Shown piece after piece: positions 40,522 through 49,857 of a stretch of DNA of 64,000 bases; within the stretch, counting starts at the first letter, position 1, and every line of letters begins with the position of its first letter. Origin of the DNA: Pseudomonas sp. GOM6 (lineage in GTDB: Bacteria > Pseudomonadota > Gammaproteobacteria > Pseudomonadales > Pseudomonadaceae); NCBI RefSeq assembly GCF_029537485.1, contig NZ_JARPUS010000010.1, forward strand, positions 110,030 to 174,029. Direction: 5' to 3'. Made by a program: the position numbers and the translations under genes. The notes under the pieces were generated by a model. That model saw only the letters and a list, made by a program, of their open reading frames with translations. It searched no databases and was not told the DNA's origin.

Positions 40522-41010
40522 ATGCATTACGTCACCCCCGACCTGTGCGATGCCTATCCGGATCTGGTTCAAGTCGTTGAGCCAATGTTCGCCAATTTTG
40601 GCGGCCGCGACTCCTTCGGTGGCGAGATCGTCACCGTCAAATGCTTCGAGGACAACTCGCTGGTCAAATCCCAGGCCGACCAGCCGGGGCAGGGCAAGGT
40701 GCTGGTGGTGGACGGCGGCGGCTCGCTGCGGCGTGCGCTGCTCGGTGACATGATTGCCGAGAAGGCCGCCAAGAACGGCTGGGAAGGCATGGTGATCTAC
40801 GGCTGCGTGCGTGACGTGGACGTACTGGCACAAACCGAACTGGGCGTGCAAGCGCTGGCCAGCCACCCCATGAAAACCGACAAACGCGGCCTCGGCGATC
40901 TCAATGTGGCTGTCACCTTCGGCGGAGTAACCTTCAAGCCGGGTCACTATGTGTATGCCGACAACAACGGCATCATCGTCTCGCCCGAACCGCTGAAGAT
41001 GCCAGAGTAA
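40522..41010 (+). CDS. rraA: RNase E regulator RraA-like protein
   Basis: A 162-residue RraA/4-hydroxy-4-methyl-2-oxoglutarate aldolase fold protein. [21 protein letters not shown] and [20 protein letters not shown] match the family, and the length is that of proteobacterial RraA. In E. coli RraA binds RNase E and lowers its activity; many members have aldolase activity, so the role is by homology. The ATG chosen follows AGGAG; the frame is open further upstream without similarity. Confidence 0.88.
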   Translation: MHYVTPDLCDAYPDLVQVVEPMFANFGGRDSFGGEIVTVKCFEDNSLVKSQADQPGQGKVLVVDGGGSLRRALLGDMIAEKAAKNGWEGMVIYGCVRDVDVLAQTELGVQALASHPMKTDKRGLGDLNVAVTFGGVTFKPGHYVYADNNGIIVSPEPLKMPE

Positions 41011-41025
41011 GGCCGCACCACCTCT

Positions 41026-42006
41026 ATGAGCGAGCAGATGCAAGCACACTCGGGTCTGGTCCAGGCGCTAGTGCTGGACGGCCGGGGCGGCGCACGCCAT
41101 GTCGCCTACGATCAGCTGGCGGATTTGCGTTTTGAAGAGGCGGAAAGTCTCTGGCTGCACTGGGATCGCAGCCATCCGCAGACCGCCAGTTGGCTGCGCG
41201 AGCACAGCGATCTCGGCGAGTTTGCCTGTGATCTGCTGCTCGAGGAAAACACCCGTCCCCGTCTGCTGAACTTGCCCGACAATCGTCTGCTGCTGTTTCT
41301 GCGCGGCATCAACCTCAATCCCGGTGCAGAGCCCGAGGACATGGTGTCGATGCGCATCCACGCGCAGGCGCGCCGAGTGATATCCCTTCGCTTGCGGCCA
41401 TTGCGAGCCACTGAAGAGTTGATCGCGCAGTTTCAGCGCGGAGAAGGGCCATGCAACGCTGCGGACTTGGTGCTAGAGCTTGCCTACCAGCTCACCGCGC
41501 GGGTCGAGGGGGTGCTCGACGAACTGGCGGATGAGCTGGATGCCGAAGAAGAACGCCTGGATGTCGACGAACGCTATGTGCCGGACCATGACTCCATCCT
41601 GCACTTGCGCCGGCGCTCCGCAGGGCTGCGACGCTTTCTGGCACCGCAGCGCGAGCTCTTCGCCCAACTCGCTCGAAACGGTTTTGGCGACGTGGATCAG
41701 TGGAACGAGCTGAACAACCGACTCACACGCTATCTCGAAGAGTTGGAAATGGTCCGCGAACGGGTAGGCCTGGTGCTGGAATCCGAAGACCGGCGCATGA
41801 GCGATAAGATGAACCGCACCATGTACCTGCTGGGCATCATCACCGGGTTGTTTCTGCCAATGAGCTTTCTTACCGGCCTGCTAGGTATCAATGTGGGCGG
41901 CATTCCCGGCAGTGAGAACGAGCATGGTTTTTTGCTGACATGTGGTTTGATCGCCGCGTTGATCGTATTCCAACTCTGGCTTTTCCGCCGCCTGCGCTGG
42001 CTGTGA
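41026..42006 (+). CDS. cmaX: CorA/ZntB-like metal ion transporter CmaX
   Basis: A 326-residue member of the 2-TM-GxN family. A long cytoplasmic domain (1-265) ends in the pore helix region LLGIITGLFLPMSFLTGLLGINVGGIPG and a final helix LLTCGLIAALIVFQLWLF. The signature is G-I-N, as in ZntB-type proteins, rather than the G-M-N of Mg transporters. It is the first gene of the conserved cmaX-crfX-cmpX-sigX-oprF group. The ion carried is not established. Confidence 0.9.
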   Translation: MSEQMQAHSGLVQALVLDGRGGARHVAYDQLADLRFEEAESLWLHWDRSHPQTASWLREHSDLGEFACDLLLEENTRPRLLNLPDNRLLLFLRGINLNPGAEPEDMVSMRIHAQARRVISLRLRPLRATEELIAQFQRGEGPCNAADLVLELAYQLTARVEGVLDELADELDAEEERLDVDERYVPDHDSILHLRRRSAGLRRFLAPQRELFAQLARNGFGDVDQWNELNNRLTRYLEELEMVRERVGLVLESEDRRMSDKMNRTMYLLGIITGLFLPMSFLTGLLGINVGGIPGSENEHGFLLTCGLIAALIVFQLWLFRRLRWL

Positions 42007-42061
42007 GTGTGACCCGTGGCGATATGGCTGCGTCTAGGCAACAAATTCGTGCGAGGTGTGC

Positions 42062-42298
42062 ATGTACGATCCCTTTGAAGAGTCCCTGCGCGATTTGCTC
42101 AAGTCGTCATCAGCGGAACACGATGACGACGCAGCCCTGGGGCGTGTACTTAAGACCGCCAATCGCCAGGTCGGCATTGGCGATCTGTTCGTGTTGCTCG
42201 GTCGCGGCCTGGAAGCCGCGATGATCGCGCTCAACAACGGCTCCGCCCACCTGGCACCTGTTTCCCGCCGTACTCGCCCCGCAAACAAGGCTGACTGA
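42062..42298 (+). CDS. crfX: CrfX, small protein of the sigX locus
   Basis: A 78-residue hydrophilic protein (MYDPFEESLRDLLKSSSAEH start, then VLKTANRQVGIGDLFVLLGRGLEAAMIAL). It has no recognised motif. The symbol rests on position between cmaX and cmpX and on length. GAGG is five bases before the ATG. Two bases separate it from cmpX. Function is unknown. Confidence 0.85.
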   Translation: MYDPFEESLRDLLKSSSAEHDDDAALGRVLKTANRQVGIGDLFVLLGRGLEAAMIALNNGSAHLAPVSRRTRPANKAD

Positions 42299-42300
42299 AT

Positions 42301-43125
42301 ATGGAATTCGATCCCTGGACTCAAAGTCTCGTTAACGCCATGAGCTCGGTATGGGCTCCGATCGCCGGATTCATTCCGCGATTCTTCGGCGCCTTGGTGG
42401 TCGTACTGCTCGGTTTCGTGGTCGCCAAACTGCTGGACACCCTGCTATCCAAACTGCTGGCCAAAGTCGGCCTGGACCGCCTGATGGCTGGCACCGGCCT
42501 CAACAAGATGCTTTCCCGCGTAGGTATCCAGGTACCGGTATCGGTGCTGATTGGCAAAATTGTCTACTGGTTCATCCTGCTGATTTTCCTGATCACCGCA
42601 GCCGAGTCGCTGGGGCTCGACCGCGTGTCTTCTACCCTCGACGTGCTGGCCCTGTACCTGCCGAAGGTGCTCGGCGCAGCCGTGATCATGCTCGCCGGTG
42701 TCTTGCTCGCGCAGTTGGTCAGCAGTCTGGTACGAGGTGCAGCCGAGGGTGTGGGCCTGGAGTATGCCGCTGGCCTGGGCCGAATTGCCCAAGGCCTGGT
42801 CATTATCATCAGTATCTCGGTTGCCATCGGTCAGCTTGAGGTCAAGACCGACCTGCTCAACAACGTGATCGCCATCGTGCTGATTTCCGTTGGTCTGGCC
42901 ATGGCACTGGCACTGGGTCTTGGCAGTCGGGAGATCGCCGGTCAGATACTGGCTGGCATCTATGTACGAGAACTGTATGAGGTCGGGCAACAAGTAAAAA
43001 TCGGCGAGGTCGAAGGGCAGATCGAGGAGATAGGCACCGTGAAAACGGTCCTGCTCACCGAGGCAGGCGAACTGGTTTCGATAGCGAATCGAACCCTGCT
43101 CGAGCAGCACGTCAGCAGCCGCTGA
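42301..43125 (+). CDS. cmpX: Mechanosensitive ion channel family protein CmpX
   Basis: A 274-residue protein with four or five hydrophobic helices (IPRFFGALVVVLLGFVVAKLL; VLIGKIVYWFILLIFLITAAE; VLGAAVIMLAGVLLAQLVSS; VIAIVLISVGLAMALALGLGSREI) and a small C-terminal beta domain like MscS (VGQQVKIGEVEGQIEEIGTVKTVLL). The GLGSREIAGQILAGIYV segment corresponds to the pore-lining region of MscS relatives. In P. aeruginosa CmpX is linked with SigX activity and envelope stress. It is part of the sigX group. Confidence 0.9.
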   Translation: MEFDPWTQSLVNAMSSVWAPIAGFIPRFFGALVVVLLGFVVAKLLDTLLSKLLAKVGLDRLMAGTGLNKMLSRVGIQVPVSVLIGKIVYWFILLIFLITAAESLGLDRVSSTLDVLALYLPKVLGAAVIMLAGVLLAQLVSSLVRGAAEGVGLEYAAGLGRIAQGLVIIISISVAIGQLEVKTDLLNNVIAIVLISVGLAMALALGLGSREIAGQILAGIYVRELYEVGQQVKIGEVEGQIEEIGTVKTVLLTEAGELVSIANRTLLEQHVSSR

Positions 43126-43213
43126 AGTACCAATCCTGCTAATGTATGCGTCCAGCGCTACCTGCGTTGCAGTGTAGCGCTGCCATTGACCTGACCAGCC
43201 GGCACGAGTCGTT

Positions 43214-43804
43214 TTGAACAAGGCCCAATCGCTTTCTTCGCGGTATGACCCACGCGAGCTTTCTGATGAAGAGCTGGTGCAGCGTGCTCATGTCGAGCTC
43301 TTCCATATTACGCGCGCCTATGAAGAGCTGATGCGGCGTTACCAGCGCACACTCTTCAATGTCTGCGCACGTTACCTGGGTAATGATCGCGATGCGGATG
43401 ACGTCTGCCAGGAAGTCATGCTCAAAGTTCTCTATGGTCTGAAGAACTTTGAAGGTAAATCCAAGTTTAAGACGTGGCTTTACAGCATCACTTATAACGA
43501 ATGCATTACTCAGTACCGTAAAGAGCGCCGCAAACGTCGACTGATGGACGCGTTGAGTTTGGATCCGCTTGAGGAAGCGTCCGAAGAAAAAGCGCCCAAA
43601 CTCGAAGAGAAGGGCGGGCTGGATCGCTGGCTGGTACACGTCAATCCAATTGATCGGGAAATTCTAGTTCTACGTTTCGTTGCGGAACTAGAGTTCCAGG
43701 AGATTGCCGACATCATGCACATGGGCCTGAGCGCTACCAAGATGCGTTACAAGCGTGCTCTTGATCGCCTGCGCGAGAAATTCGCTGTCGAAAGCGAAAC
43801 TTAA
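43214..43804 (+). CDS. sigX: ECF sigma factor SigX
   Basis: A 196-residue ECF sigma factor. Region 2 includes YQRTLFNVCARYLGNDRDADDVCQEVMLKVLYGL, the segment SKFKTWLYSITYNECITQYRKERRKRR marks its end, and region 4 is NPIDREILVLRFVAELEFQEIADIMHMGLSATKMRYKRALDRLR. It is nearly identical to P. aeruginosa SigX as I recall it, which controls oprF, fatty acid and envelope genes. Translation starts at TTG. No anti-sigma gene lies next to it. oprF follows after a 135-base leader. Confidence 0.96.
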   Translation: MNKAQSLSSRYDPRELSDEELVQRAHVELFHITRAYEELMRRYQRTLFNVCARYLGNDRDADDVCQEVMLKVLYGLKNFEGKSKFKTWLYSITYNECITQYRKERRKRRLMDALSLDPLEEASEEKAPKLEEKGGLDRWLVHVNPIDREILVLRFVAELEFQEIADIMHMGLSATKMRYKRALDRLREKFAVESET

Positions 43805-43847
43805 TTCCAGCTATTCACTCTCACTGCAGTGCGACTCATCGCCTCGT

Positions 43848-43876
43848 ATCACAGCAGTGTGTGGATTTGTTACAAT
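43848..43876 (+). promoter_or_regulatory. Candidate promoter of oprF
   Basis: ATCACA and TACAAT (five of six to TATAAT) are 17 bases apart, predicting a start near 43883. Additional SigX-dependent transcription is likely from the family's known biology, but I do not assign its boxes. Confidence 0.45.
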
Positions 43877-43883
43877 CGCTACC

Positions 43884-43914
43884 GAATTGTTCCCGGCCGT
43901 CGGCTTGGCAATTC
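43884..43914. other. Hairpin at the predicted 5' end of oprF mRNA
   Basis: Outer arms GAATTG and CAATTC enclose an inner GCCG/CGGC pair. It would begin at the predicted transcript start, leaving about 25 unpaired bases before the ATG with the AGGGG ribosome site. Confidence 0.5.
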
Positions 43915-43939
43915 AATCGTCTTTTTAGGGGATTTACGG

Positions 43940-44899
43940 ATGAAACTGAAAAACACCTTGGGCATTGTCATTGGTTCGCTAGTGGCTAGCACCTCTCTGA
44001 ACGCTCTGGCCCAAGGCCAAGGCGCTGTTGAAATCGAAGGCTTCGCCAAGAAGCAGTATTTCGACAGCGCGCGCGAGTTCGACAACGACGGCAACCTGTT
44101 CGGTGGCTCCATCGGTTACTTCCTGACTGATGATGTCGAACTGCGCCTGGGCTACGACGAAGTACACAATGCTCGTGCCCAAGACGGCCGCGACATCAAA
44201 GGCTCCAACACTGCTCTGGATGCCCTGTATCACTTCAATGCACCGGGCGACAGCATTCGTCCGTACATTTCCGCGGGCTTCTCTGATCAGAGCATCGGCC
44301 AGAATGGTGCTAGCGGTCGTAATGGTTCCACCTTCGCCAACCTGGGCGGTGGTGCCAAGATGTACTTCACCGAAAACTTCTACGCACGTGCTGGCGTAGA
44401 AGCGCAGTACAACATCGACCAGGGTGACACCGAGTGGGCGCCTAGCGTTGGTATCGGTTTCAACTTCGGCGGTGGTTCCAAGCCTGCTCCGGTAGTCGAG
44501 CCCGCTCCGATCGTGGAAGAAGTACCGCCGACCCCTGAGCCGGTTGAAACTGTCCGCGTTGAGTTGGATGTGAAGTTCGACTTCGACAAGTCCAAGGTCA
44601 AGGAAGAAAGCTACAGTGACATCCAAAATCTGGCTGACTTCATGAACCAGTACCCACAGACCACTACTACCGTAGAAGGTCACACTGACTCTGTGGGCAC
44701 TGACTCCTACAACCAGCAGCTGTCCGAGCGCCGCGCGACTGCTGTTCGCGAAGTGCTGGTTAATCAGTACGGTGTAGGTGCCGATCGCGTTGACTCGGTG
44801 GGTTACGGCGAGTCCCGCCCGGTTGCTGACAACGCCACTGAAGCCGGCCGCGCAGTCAACCGTCGCGTTGAAGCTGCCGTAGAAGCTCAAGCCAAGTAA
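43940..44899 (+). CDS. oprF: Major outer membrane porin OprF
   Basis: A 319-residue OmpA-family porin. Signal peptide 1-24 ends ALA. Residues 25-180 form the eight-stranded barrel, then a Pro-rich linker (KPAPVVEPAPIVEEVPPTPEP), and a C-terminal OmpA peptidoglycan-binding domain with DVKFDFDKSKV and VEGHTDSVGTDSYNQQLSERR. It is shorter than P. aeruginosa OprF and contains no cysteine, so the disulphide-rich linker loop of that species is missing. It follows sigX, with its own leader and terminator. Confidence 0.97.
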   Translation: MKLKNTLGIVIGSLVASTSLNALAQGQGAVEIEGFAKKQYFDSAREFDNDGNLFGGSIGYFLTDDVELRLGYDEVHNARAQDGRDIKGSNTALDALYHFNAPGDSIRPYISAGFSDQSIGQNGASGRNGSTFANLGGGAKMYFTENFYARAGVEAQYNIDQGDTEWAPSVGIGFNFGGGSKPAPVVEPAPIVEEVPPTPEPVETVRVELDVKFDFDKSKVKEESYSDIQNLADFMNQYPQTTTTVEGHTDSVGTDSYNQQLSERRATAVREVLVNQYGVGADRVDSVGYGESRPVADNATEAGRAVNRRVEAAVEAQAK

Positions 44900-44914
44900 C
44901 GGCGAAAGCGATGT

Positions 44915-44942
44915 AAAAAACCCGGCTCTGGCCGGGTTTTTT
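44915..44942 (+). terminator. Terminator of oprF
   Basis: CCCGGC and GCCGGG arms around TCTG, with A-run before and a TTTTTT run after. Confidence 0.92.
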
Positions 44943-45030
44943 ATTGTTCGTCATAAAAGCATCTCGCGTACGTCATAAGCCCGCCATCGTCCTGCGTTGC
45001 AATCGCGCTAAATGGCAGAGGGTCGATCGT

Positions 45031-46392
45031 ATGCGACTGAGCGTGGTGGGTGCAGGATATGTCGGGCTGGTCACCGCAAGCTGCTTCGCGGAAATGGGCA
45101 ATCACGTCGTGTGTATTGAGCATGACCCCTTTCGAGTCGCTCGCCTGAGCAGGGGGGAGATACCAATTTATGAGCCTGGATTGGAGTCCATGCTCAAAAG
45201 CCATCTGGCCAGTGGTCAGCTGAGTTTTACCGCAGATATGGCCGAAGGGGTGCGTGGAGCATCGGCCATTTTTATCGCAGTGGGAACGCCCACTGGAGAG
45301 GATGGCTCTGCTGATCTCAGTCATGTGTTGGCAGTAGCGGAACAGTTGGGGCAGTGCCTGACTTCTGCCTGCCTGATCGTGGACAAATCCACAGTGCCAG
45401 TGGGCACGGCGGAGCGGGTTGAGCAACGCATCAACCAGCGTTTGGGCGAGCGGGGAATGAAGTTTCGGATCAGGGTTGCAAGCAATCCGGAGTTTCTCAA
45501 GGAAGGCAGTGCCGTCGAAGACTTTATGCGTCCTGACCGAGTCGTGCTGGGCTGCTCTGATACCGCCAGCAGTGAGCTTCTACGCCGTCTGTATGCTCCA
45601 TTCTTGCGCAACCATGAGCGCGTCTTGCAGATGAGTGTTCGGGCCGCTGAGTTCACCAAATATGCGGCTAATGCTTTTCTTGCGACCAAAATTTCGTTCA
45701 TGAACGAAATGGCAGGGCTCTGTGCTCGCCTTGGTGTCGATATCGAAGATGTACGCCGTGGCATTGGCAGTGATCGGCGAATAGGTACCCACTTTATTTA
45801 TGCCGGTTGTGGCTATGGCGGATCCTGCTTTCCCAAGGATGTTCGTGCACTGATCAGGACTGCAGAGTTACAAGGTTTCGAACCCGCCATTCTGCGCGCT
45901 GTAGAAGCACGCAATGCTCTGCAGAAAACGCTGTTGCTTCAGGACTTGCGCGAGCATTTCAACGGTCACTTCCAAGGGCGGGTCGTCACCCTTTGGGGGC
46001 TGTCTTTCAAACCCGGCACCGATGATTTGCGTGAGGCGCCTAGCCTGGTACTGCTTGATGCGCTCTTGGCGGCCGGAGCCAGAGTCCAGGCCTGCGATCC
46101 TGTTGCCTGCAGTGGCGTGGCCAAACGTTATGCAGATGAACTGGCTAGCGGGCAGCTGAGGCTGGATGAGTCACCTTACGCCATGGTTGAAGGCGCTGAT
46201 GCTCTGGTTCTGGTGACCGAATGGAAACAGTTCCGGCAGCCAGACTTCGCTCGAGTGCGCAGGTTGATGCGCATGCCGGTGTTGTTCGATGGTCGCAATA
46301 TTTACGATCCGTCAGAAATTGCTGAACAGGGCTTTCTTTATCGTGGGATAGGGCGGCCGCAGGCCGGTCATTGTAAGGCCAGTGCCGCGTGA
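45031..46392 (+). CDS. ugd: UDP-glucose 6-dehydrogenase
   Basis: A 453-residue enzyme oxidising UDP-glucose to UDP-glucuronate. The NAD-binding motif is MRLSVVGAGYVGLVTASCFAEMG at the N terminus, the catalytic Cys is in YAGCGYGGSCFPKD (about residues 250-263), and GLSFKPGTDDLREAPS follows. Length is normal for the family. I start at the ATG immediately before the Rossmann motif because GAGGG is upstream; a longer start has no similarity. Followed by galU, which makes its substrate. Confidence 0.95.
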   Translation: MRLSVVGAGYVGLVTASCFAEMGNHVVCIEHDPFRVARLSRGEIPIYEPGLESMLKSHLASGQLSFTADMAEGVRGASAIFIAVGTPTGEDGSADLSHVLAVAEQLGQCLTSACLIVDKSTVPVGTAERVEQRINQRLGERGMKFRIRVASNPEFLKEGSAVEDFMRPDRVVLGCSDTASSELLRRLYAPFLRNHERVLQMSVRAAEFTKYAANAFLATKISFMNEMAGLCARLGVDIEDVRRGIGSDRRIGTHFIYAGCGYGGSCFPKDVRALIRTAELQGFEPAILRAVEARNALQKTLLLQDLREHFNGHFQGRVVTLWGLSFKPGTDDLREAPSLVLLDALLAAGARVQACDPVACSGVAKRYADELASGQLRLDESPYAMVEGADALVLVTEWKQFRQPDFARVRRLMRMPVLFDGRNIYDPSEIAEQGFLYRGIGRPQAGHCKASAA

Positions 46393-46436
46393 TTAGACTG
46401 GGCGGCACTTTTTGCTGTGCAATCGCAAGGATTCCC

Positions 46437-47276
46437 ATGATCAAGAAATGCCTGTTCCCAGCCGCCGGCTACGGCACGCGCTTCCTTCCCGCTACCAAAG
46501 CCATGCCCAAGGAAATGCTGCCTGTCGTGAACAAGCCTCTGATCCAGTATGGTGTTGAGGAAGCCCTGCAAGCTGGCCTCACAGAAATCGCCATGGTGAC
46601 TGGTCGCGGCAAGCGCGCCCTGGAAGACCATTTCGACATCAGCTATGAGCTTGAACATCAGATTCAGGGCACGGACAAGGAAAAGTATCTGGTCGGCATT
46701 CGCCGCCTGATTGATGAGTGCAGTTTTTCCTATACCCGTCAGGTCGAAATGAAGGGCCTCGGTCACGCAATTCTCAGCGGCCGTCCGTTGATCGGGGACG
46801 AGCCCTTCGCCGTGGTGCTGGCCGACGACCTGTGCCTCAACCTGGAAGGCGATGGTGTACTGCAGCAGATGGTCAAACTGTACAACCAGTTCCGCTGCTC
46901 CATCGTTGCCATTCAGGAAGTGCCGAAGGAAGAGACCTTCAAGTACGGCGTGATCGCTGGCGAGATGATTCGTGACGACATCTTCCGCGTCAACAGCATG
47001 GTCGAGAAACCCAAGCCGGAGGACGCACCCTCCAACCTGGCAATCATCGGCCGCTACATCCTGACCCCGGATATTTTCGACCTGATCGAGAAGACCGAGC
47101 CGGGCAAGGGTGGCGAAATTCAGATCACCGATGCGCTGATGAAACAAGCCCAGGATGGCTGCGTTATCGCCTACAAGTTCAAGGGCAAGCGCTTTGACTG
47201 CGGTGGCGCAGAGGGTTACATCGACGCCACCAACTTCTGTTTTGAGAACCTCTATAAAACCGGCAAGGCCTTCTGA
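46437..47276 (+). CDS. galU: UTP-glucose-1-phosphate uridylyltransferase
   Basis: A 279-residue nucleotidyltransferase. PAAGYGTRFLPATKAMPKEMLPVVNKPLIQY at residues 8-38 holds the nucleotide-binding and catalytic loop, and VLADDLCLN gives the metal-binding Asp. It makes UDP-glucose from glucose 1-phosphate, feeding ugd and envelope polysaccharides. The start follows AAGG. It lies 44 bases after ugd on the same strand. Confidence 0.96.
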   Translation: MIKKCLFPAAGYGTRFLPATKAMPKEMLPVVNKPLIQYGVEEALQAGLTEIAMVTGRGKRALEDHFDISYELEHQIQGTDKEKYLVGIRRLIDECSFSYTRQVEMKGLGHAILSGRPLIGDEPFAVVLADDLCLNLEGDGVLQQMVKLYNQFRCSIVAIQEVPKEETFKYGVIAGEMIRDDIFRVNSMVEKPKPEDAPSNLAIIGRYILTPDIFDLIEKTEPGKGGEIQITDALMKQAQDGCVIAYKFKGKRFDCGGAEGYIDATNFCFENLYKTGKAF

Positions 47277-47291
47277 GTCAGCACTGTCGAG

Positions 47292-47315
47292 CGAGGCCAC
47301 CTGCGGGTGGCTTCG
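47292..47315 (+). terminator. Hairpin after galU
   Basis: GCCACC and GGTGGC arms around TGCG, followed by a weak T-rich tail. A modest terminator for galU. Confidence 0.5.
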
Positions 47316-47320
47316 TTGTT

Positions 47321-47743
47321 TCAGGGAATAGGCATCGCCTCTGATCCCGGCCCCAGCGGCTGTCCATAGCTGAATTCTACGTAGTTACCGGCCGGGTCGC
47401 GCAGGCCGCAGTAGTAGCCCACCGGGTAGGGTTCGGAGCGGGGCGGCCAGATTAAGCAGCCTGCCTCTGCGGCCCGCGCAGCTATCTCGTCGACTTTTTT
47501 CCGGCTTTCCACTGCGAACCCGAAGTGACTGTAGTCATCCTCTGCCAATTGCCGATCTTTTCCTCCAGGCATGATGACAAAGATGAACTGGTGTTCCTTG
47601 CCTGGCTCGGCCATCCAGACGATCTTTGCGCCCTTGCCTGCACGTTCGTGGATAACCCTCATGTTGCAGAAGTCGCGATAGAACGCCACGCAGGATTCCA
47701 AGTCAGGAACATGCAGAGCCACATGGGTCAGGGTAGGGCGCAT
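47321..47743 (-). CDS. VOC/glyoxalase family protein
   Basis: A 140-residue protein of the vicinal oxygen chelate fold. [27 protein letters not shown] and [10 protein letters not shown] with [11 protein letters not shown] and [15 protein letters not shown] give the paired beta-alpha units, with possible metal ligands His16, His (SHFGFAV) and Glu (VEFS). The lactoylglutathione lyase group is closest, but activity is unproven. GGAGG lies eight bases before the ATG. It is divergent from gor, which may hint at a glutathione-linked role. Confidence 0.82.
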   Translation of the reverse strand: MRPTLTHVALHVPDLESCVAFYRDFCNMRVIHERAGKGAKIVWMAEPGKEHQFIFVIMPGGKDRQLAEDDYSHFGFAVESRKKVDEIAARAAEAGCLIWPPRSEPYPVGYYCGLRDPAGNYVEFSYGQPLGPGSEAMPIP

Positions 47744-47810
47744 GGCAAAACCTCCTTCGTGCACTCAGCCTAGTCTCCGGTATGCTGACGGTCTGCGAGG
47801 AGAATTGCCA

Positions 47811-49169
47811 ATGACTCATGACTTCGATCTGTTCGTAATCGGTGCCGGTTCCGGCGGTGTGCGTGCGGCCCGATTCGCCGCCAACTTCGGTGCACGCGTA
47901 GCGGTGGCCGAAAGTCGCTATCTGGGCGGCACCTGCGTCAATGTCGGCTGCGTGCCTAAGAAGCTGCTGGTCTATGGCGCACACTTCCCCGATGACTTCG
48001 AGCAGGCCGCCAGCTATGGCTGGAGCCTTGGCGCGACACAGTTCGACTGGCCGACGCTGATATCCAACAAGAATCGTGAGATCCAGCGCCTCAATGGCAT
48101 CTACCGTAACCTGCTGGTGAGCAGTGGCGTCACGCTGTTGGAGGGCCACGCCCGGTTGCTCGGCCCCCATGAGGTGGAGATCAACGGGCAACGCCACAGC
48201 GCCAAACACATTCTTATCGCTACCGGCGGCTGGCCGCAGGTGCCGGATATTCCCGGCAAGGAGCTGGCGACGACGTCCAACGAAGTCTTCTTCCTCGAAC
48301 AGCTGCCCAAACGTGTGCTGGTAGTAGGCGGTGGTTACATCGCGGTCGAGTTCGCCTCGATCTTCCACGGCATGGGCGCACAGACCTCACTGCTGTACCG
48401 CGGCGACCTGTTCCTGCGCGGCTTCGATGGCGCCGTGCGCCAGCACCTCAAGGAAGAGCTGGAGAAGAAAGGGCTCGATCTGCAGTTCAACAGTGATATC
48501 GAACGCATTGAGCGCCAAGCAGACGGCAGCTTGCTCGCCATGCTGAAAGACGGCCGTCAGTTGGCCACCGACTGTGTGTTCTATGCCACCGGCAGGCGGC
48601 CGATGTTGGACAACCTGGGGCTGGAAAATACCGGCGTCACGCTGGATGAAAAAGGATTCGTGGCCGTCGACGAGAACTACCGCACCCGCGAGCCTTCGAT
48701 TTTCGCCCTCGGCGACGTGATCGGCAGAGTGCAGCTCACCCCCGTCGCATTGGCCGAAGGTATGGCCGTGGCGCGTCAGCTGTTTCGTACGCAGGAATAT
48801 CGGCCCGTCGATTACCAGAACATCCCGACTGCTGTGTTCAGCCTGCCCAACATCGCCACGGTTGGCCTGAGCGAAGAGCAGGCCAGGGCAGAGGGGTATC
48901 AAGTTAAGGTGTTCGAAAGTCGTTTCCGGCCGATGAAGCTGACGCTGACTGAGCAACAGGAGCGAACGCTGATGAAGCTGGTGGTGGATGCACAGAGTGA
49001 CCGTGTTCTGGGCTGTCACATGGTGGGGCCGGAATCAGGTGAAATCGTTCAGGGGCTGGCCGTGGCGATCAAGGCCGGGGCGACCAAGCAGGTATTTGAC
49101 GAGACCCTGGGGATTCATCCGACGGCCGCAGAGGAGTTTGTTACCATGCGCGCCCCAATCACCCGTTGA
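47811..49169 (+). CDS. gor: Glutathione reductase
   Basis: A 452-residue FAD-dependent pyridine nucleotide-disulphide oxidoreductase. FAD motif [23 protein letters not shown], redox-active disulphide in [13 protein letters not shown] (about 40-52), NADPH motif [15 protein letters not shown], and the C-terminal [14 protein letters not shown] with the catalytic His-Glu pair are all present. It regenerates glutathione using NADPH. GAGGAG precedes the ATG. It is divergent from the VOC gene. Confidence 0.95.
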   Translation: MTHDFDLFVIGAGSGGVRAARFAANFGARVAVAESRYLGGTCVNVGCVPKKLLVYGAHFPDDFEQAASYGWSLGATQFDWPTLISNKNREIQRLNGIYRNLLVSSGVTLLEGHARLLGPHEVEINGQRHSAKHILIATGGWPQVPDIPGKELATTSNEVFFLEQLPKRVLVVGGGYIAVEFASIFHGMGAQTSLLYRGDLFLRGFDGAVRQHLKEELEKKGLDLQFNSDIERIERQADGSLLAMLKDGRQLATDCVFYATGRRPMLDNLGLENTGVTLDEKGFVAVDENYRTREPSIFALGDVIGRVQLTPVALAEGMAVARQLFRTQEYRPVDYQNIPTAVFSLPNIATVGLSEEQARAEGYQVKVFESRFRPMKLTLTEQQERTLMKLVVDAQSDRVLGCHMVGPESGEIVQGLAVAIKAGATKQVFDETLGIHPTAAEEFVTMRAPITR

Positions 49170-49176
49170 AGGCATC

Positions 49177-49800
49177 ATGCAGCAGCTCTTTTACCTTTCG
49201 GATCTGTTCGGCGTTGCCGTTTTTGCCATCACCGGCGCTCTCATGGCCGGTCGCAAGTCCATGGATCTGTTTGGTGTACTGGTCATCGCCATTATCACAG
49301 CACTCGGTGGCGGCACTCTGCGCGACCTGATTCTGGATAACCATCCGGTCAGCTGGATTCGTAACGATACTTACATTCTTGTGGCTTCCGCAGCCGCCGT
49401 AGGTACCGTGCTCTGGGTTCGCCTGACCCAGCCAATTCATGAGCGCGGGTTGCTGATTGCCGATGCCTTTGGTCTGGCGGTATTCACGGTTATCGGCACG
49501 GAAGTCGCCTTGCAACACAACGTACCCTACAGCACCGCGTTGATCATGGGCGTGATGACCGGCGTAGCGGGCGGCGTGATGCGCGATGTGATTTGCAACG
49601 AAATCCCGCTGATTTTCCAGAAGGAAATCTACGCCACGGCTTGTCTGCTGGGTTCGCTGGTGTTCATTGGCTTACGGGAGTTGCAAACGCCACACTGGCT
49701 GGATACCGGAGTTGCGATGCTCGTCGTGCTACTGACGCGTCTCGCAGCGATTCGCTGGCATTTGTCCTTGCCACGCTTTCACCTGCTCGACCGTGACTGA
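49177..49800 (+). CDS. TRIC/UPF0126 (YicG) family membrane protein
   Basis: A 207-residue protein with six or seven hydrophobic segments in two similar halves. LFGVAVFAITGALMAGRKSMDLFGVLV and IADAFGLAVFTVIGTEVALQ are the repeat units of the UPF0126/TRIC family, and TALGGGTLRDLIL and GVAGGVMRDVICNE are the glycine-rich motifs. Prokaryotic TRIC relatives conduct cations; glycine transport has also been proposed for relatives. The ATG is seven bases after gor. Confidence 0.85.
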   Translation: MQQLFYLSDLFGVAVFAITGALMAGRKSMDLFGVLVIAIITALGGGTLRDLILDNHPVSWIRNDTYILVASAAAVGTVLWVRLTQPIHERGLLIADAFGLAVFTVIGTEVALQHNVPYSTALIMGVMTGVAGGVMRDVICNEIPLIFQKEIYATACLLGSLVFIGLRELQTPHWLDTGVAMLVVLLTRLAAIRWHLSLPRFHLLDRD

Positions 49801-49857
49801 GCGCGGATCGGCAGAGAATCTATGGTTGACTGCGTCAGCCAAGCAGCGAGGTCGATG

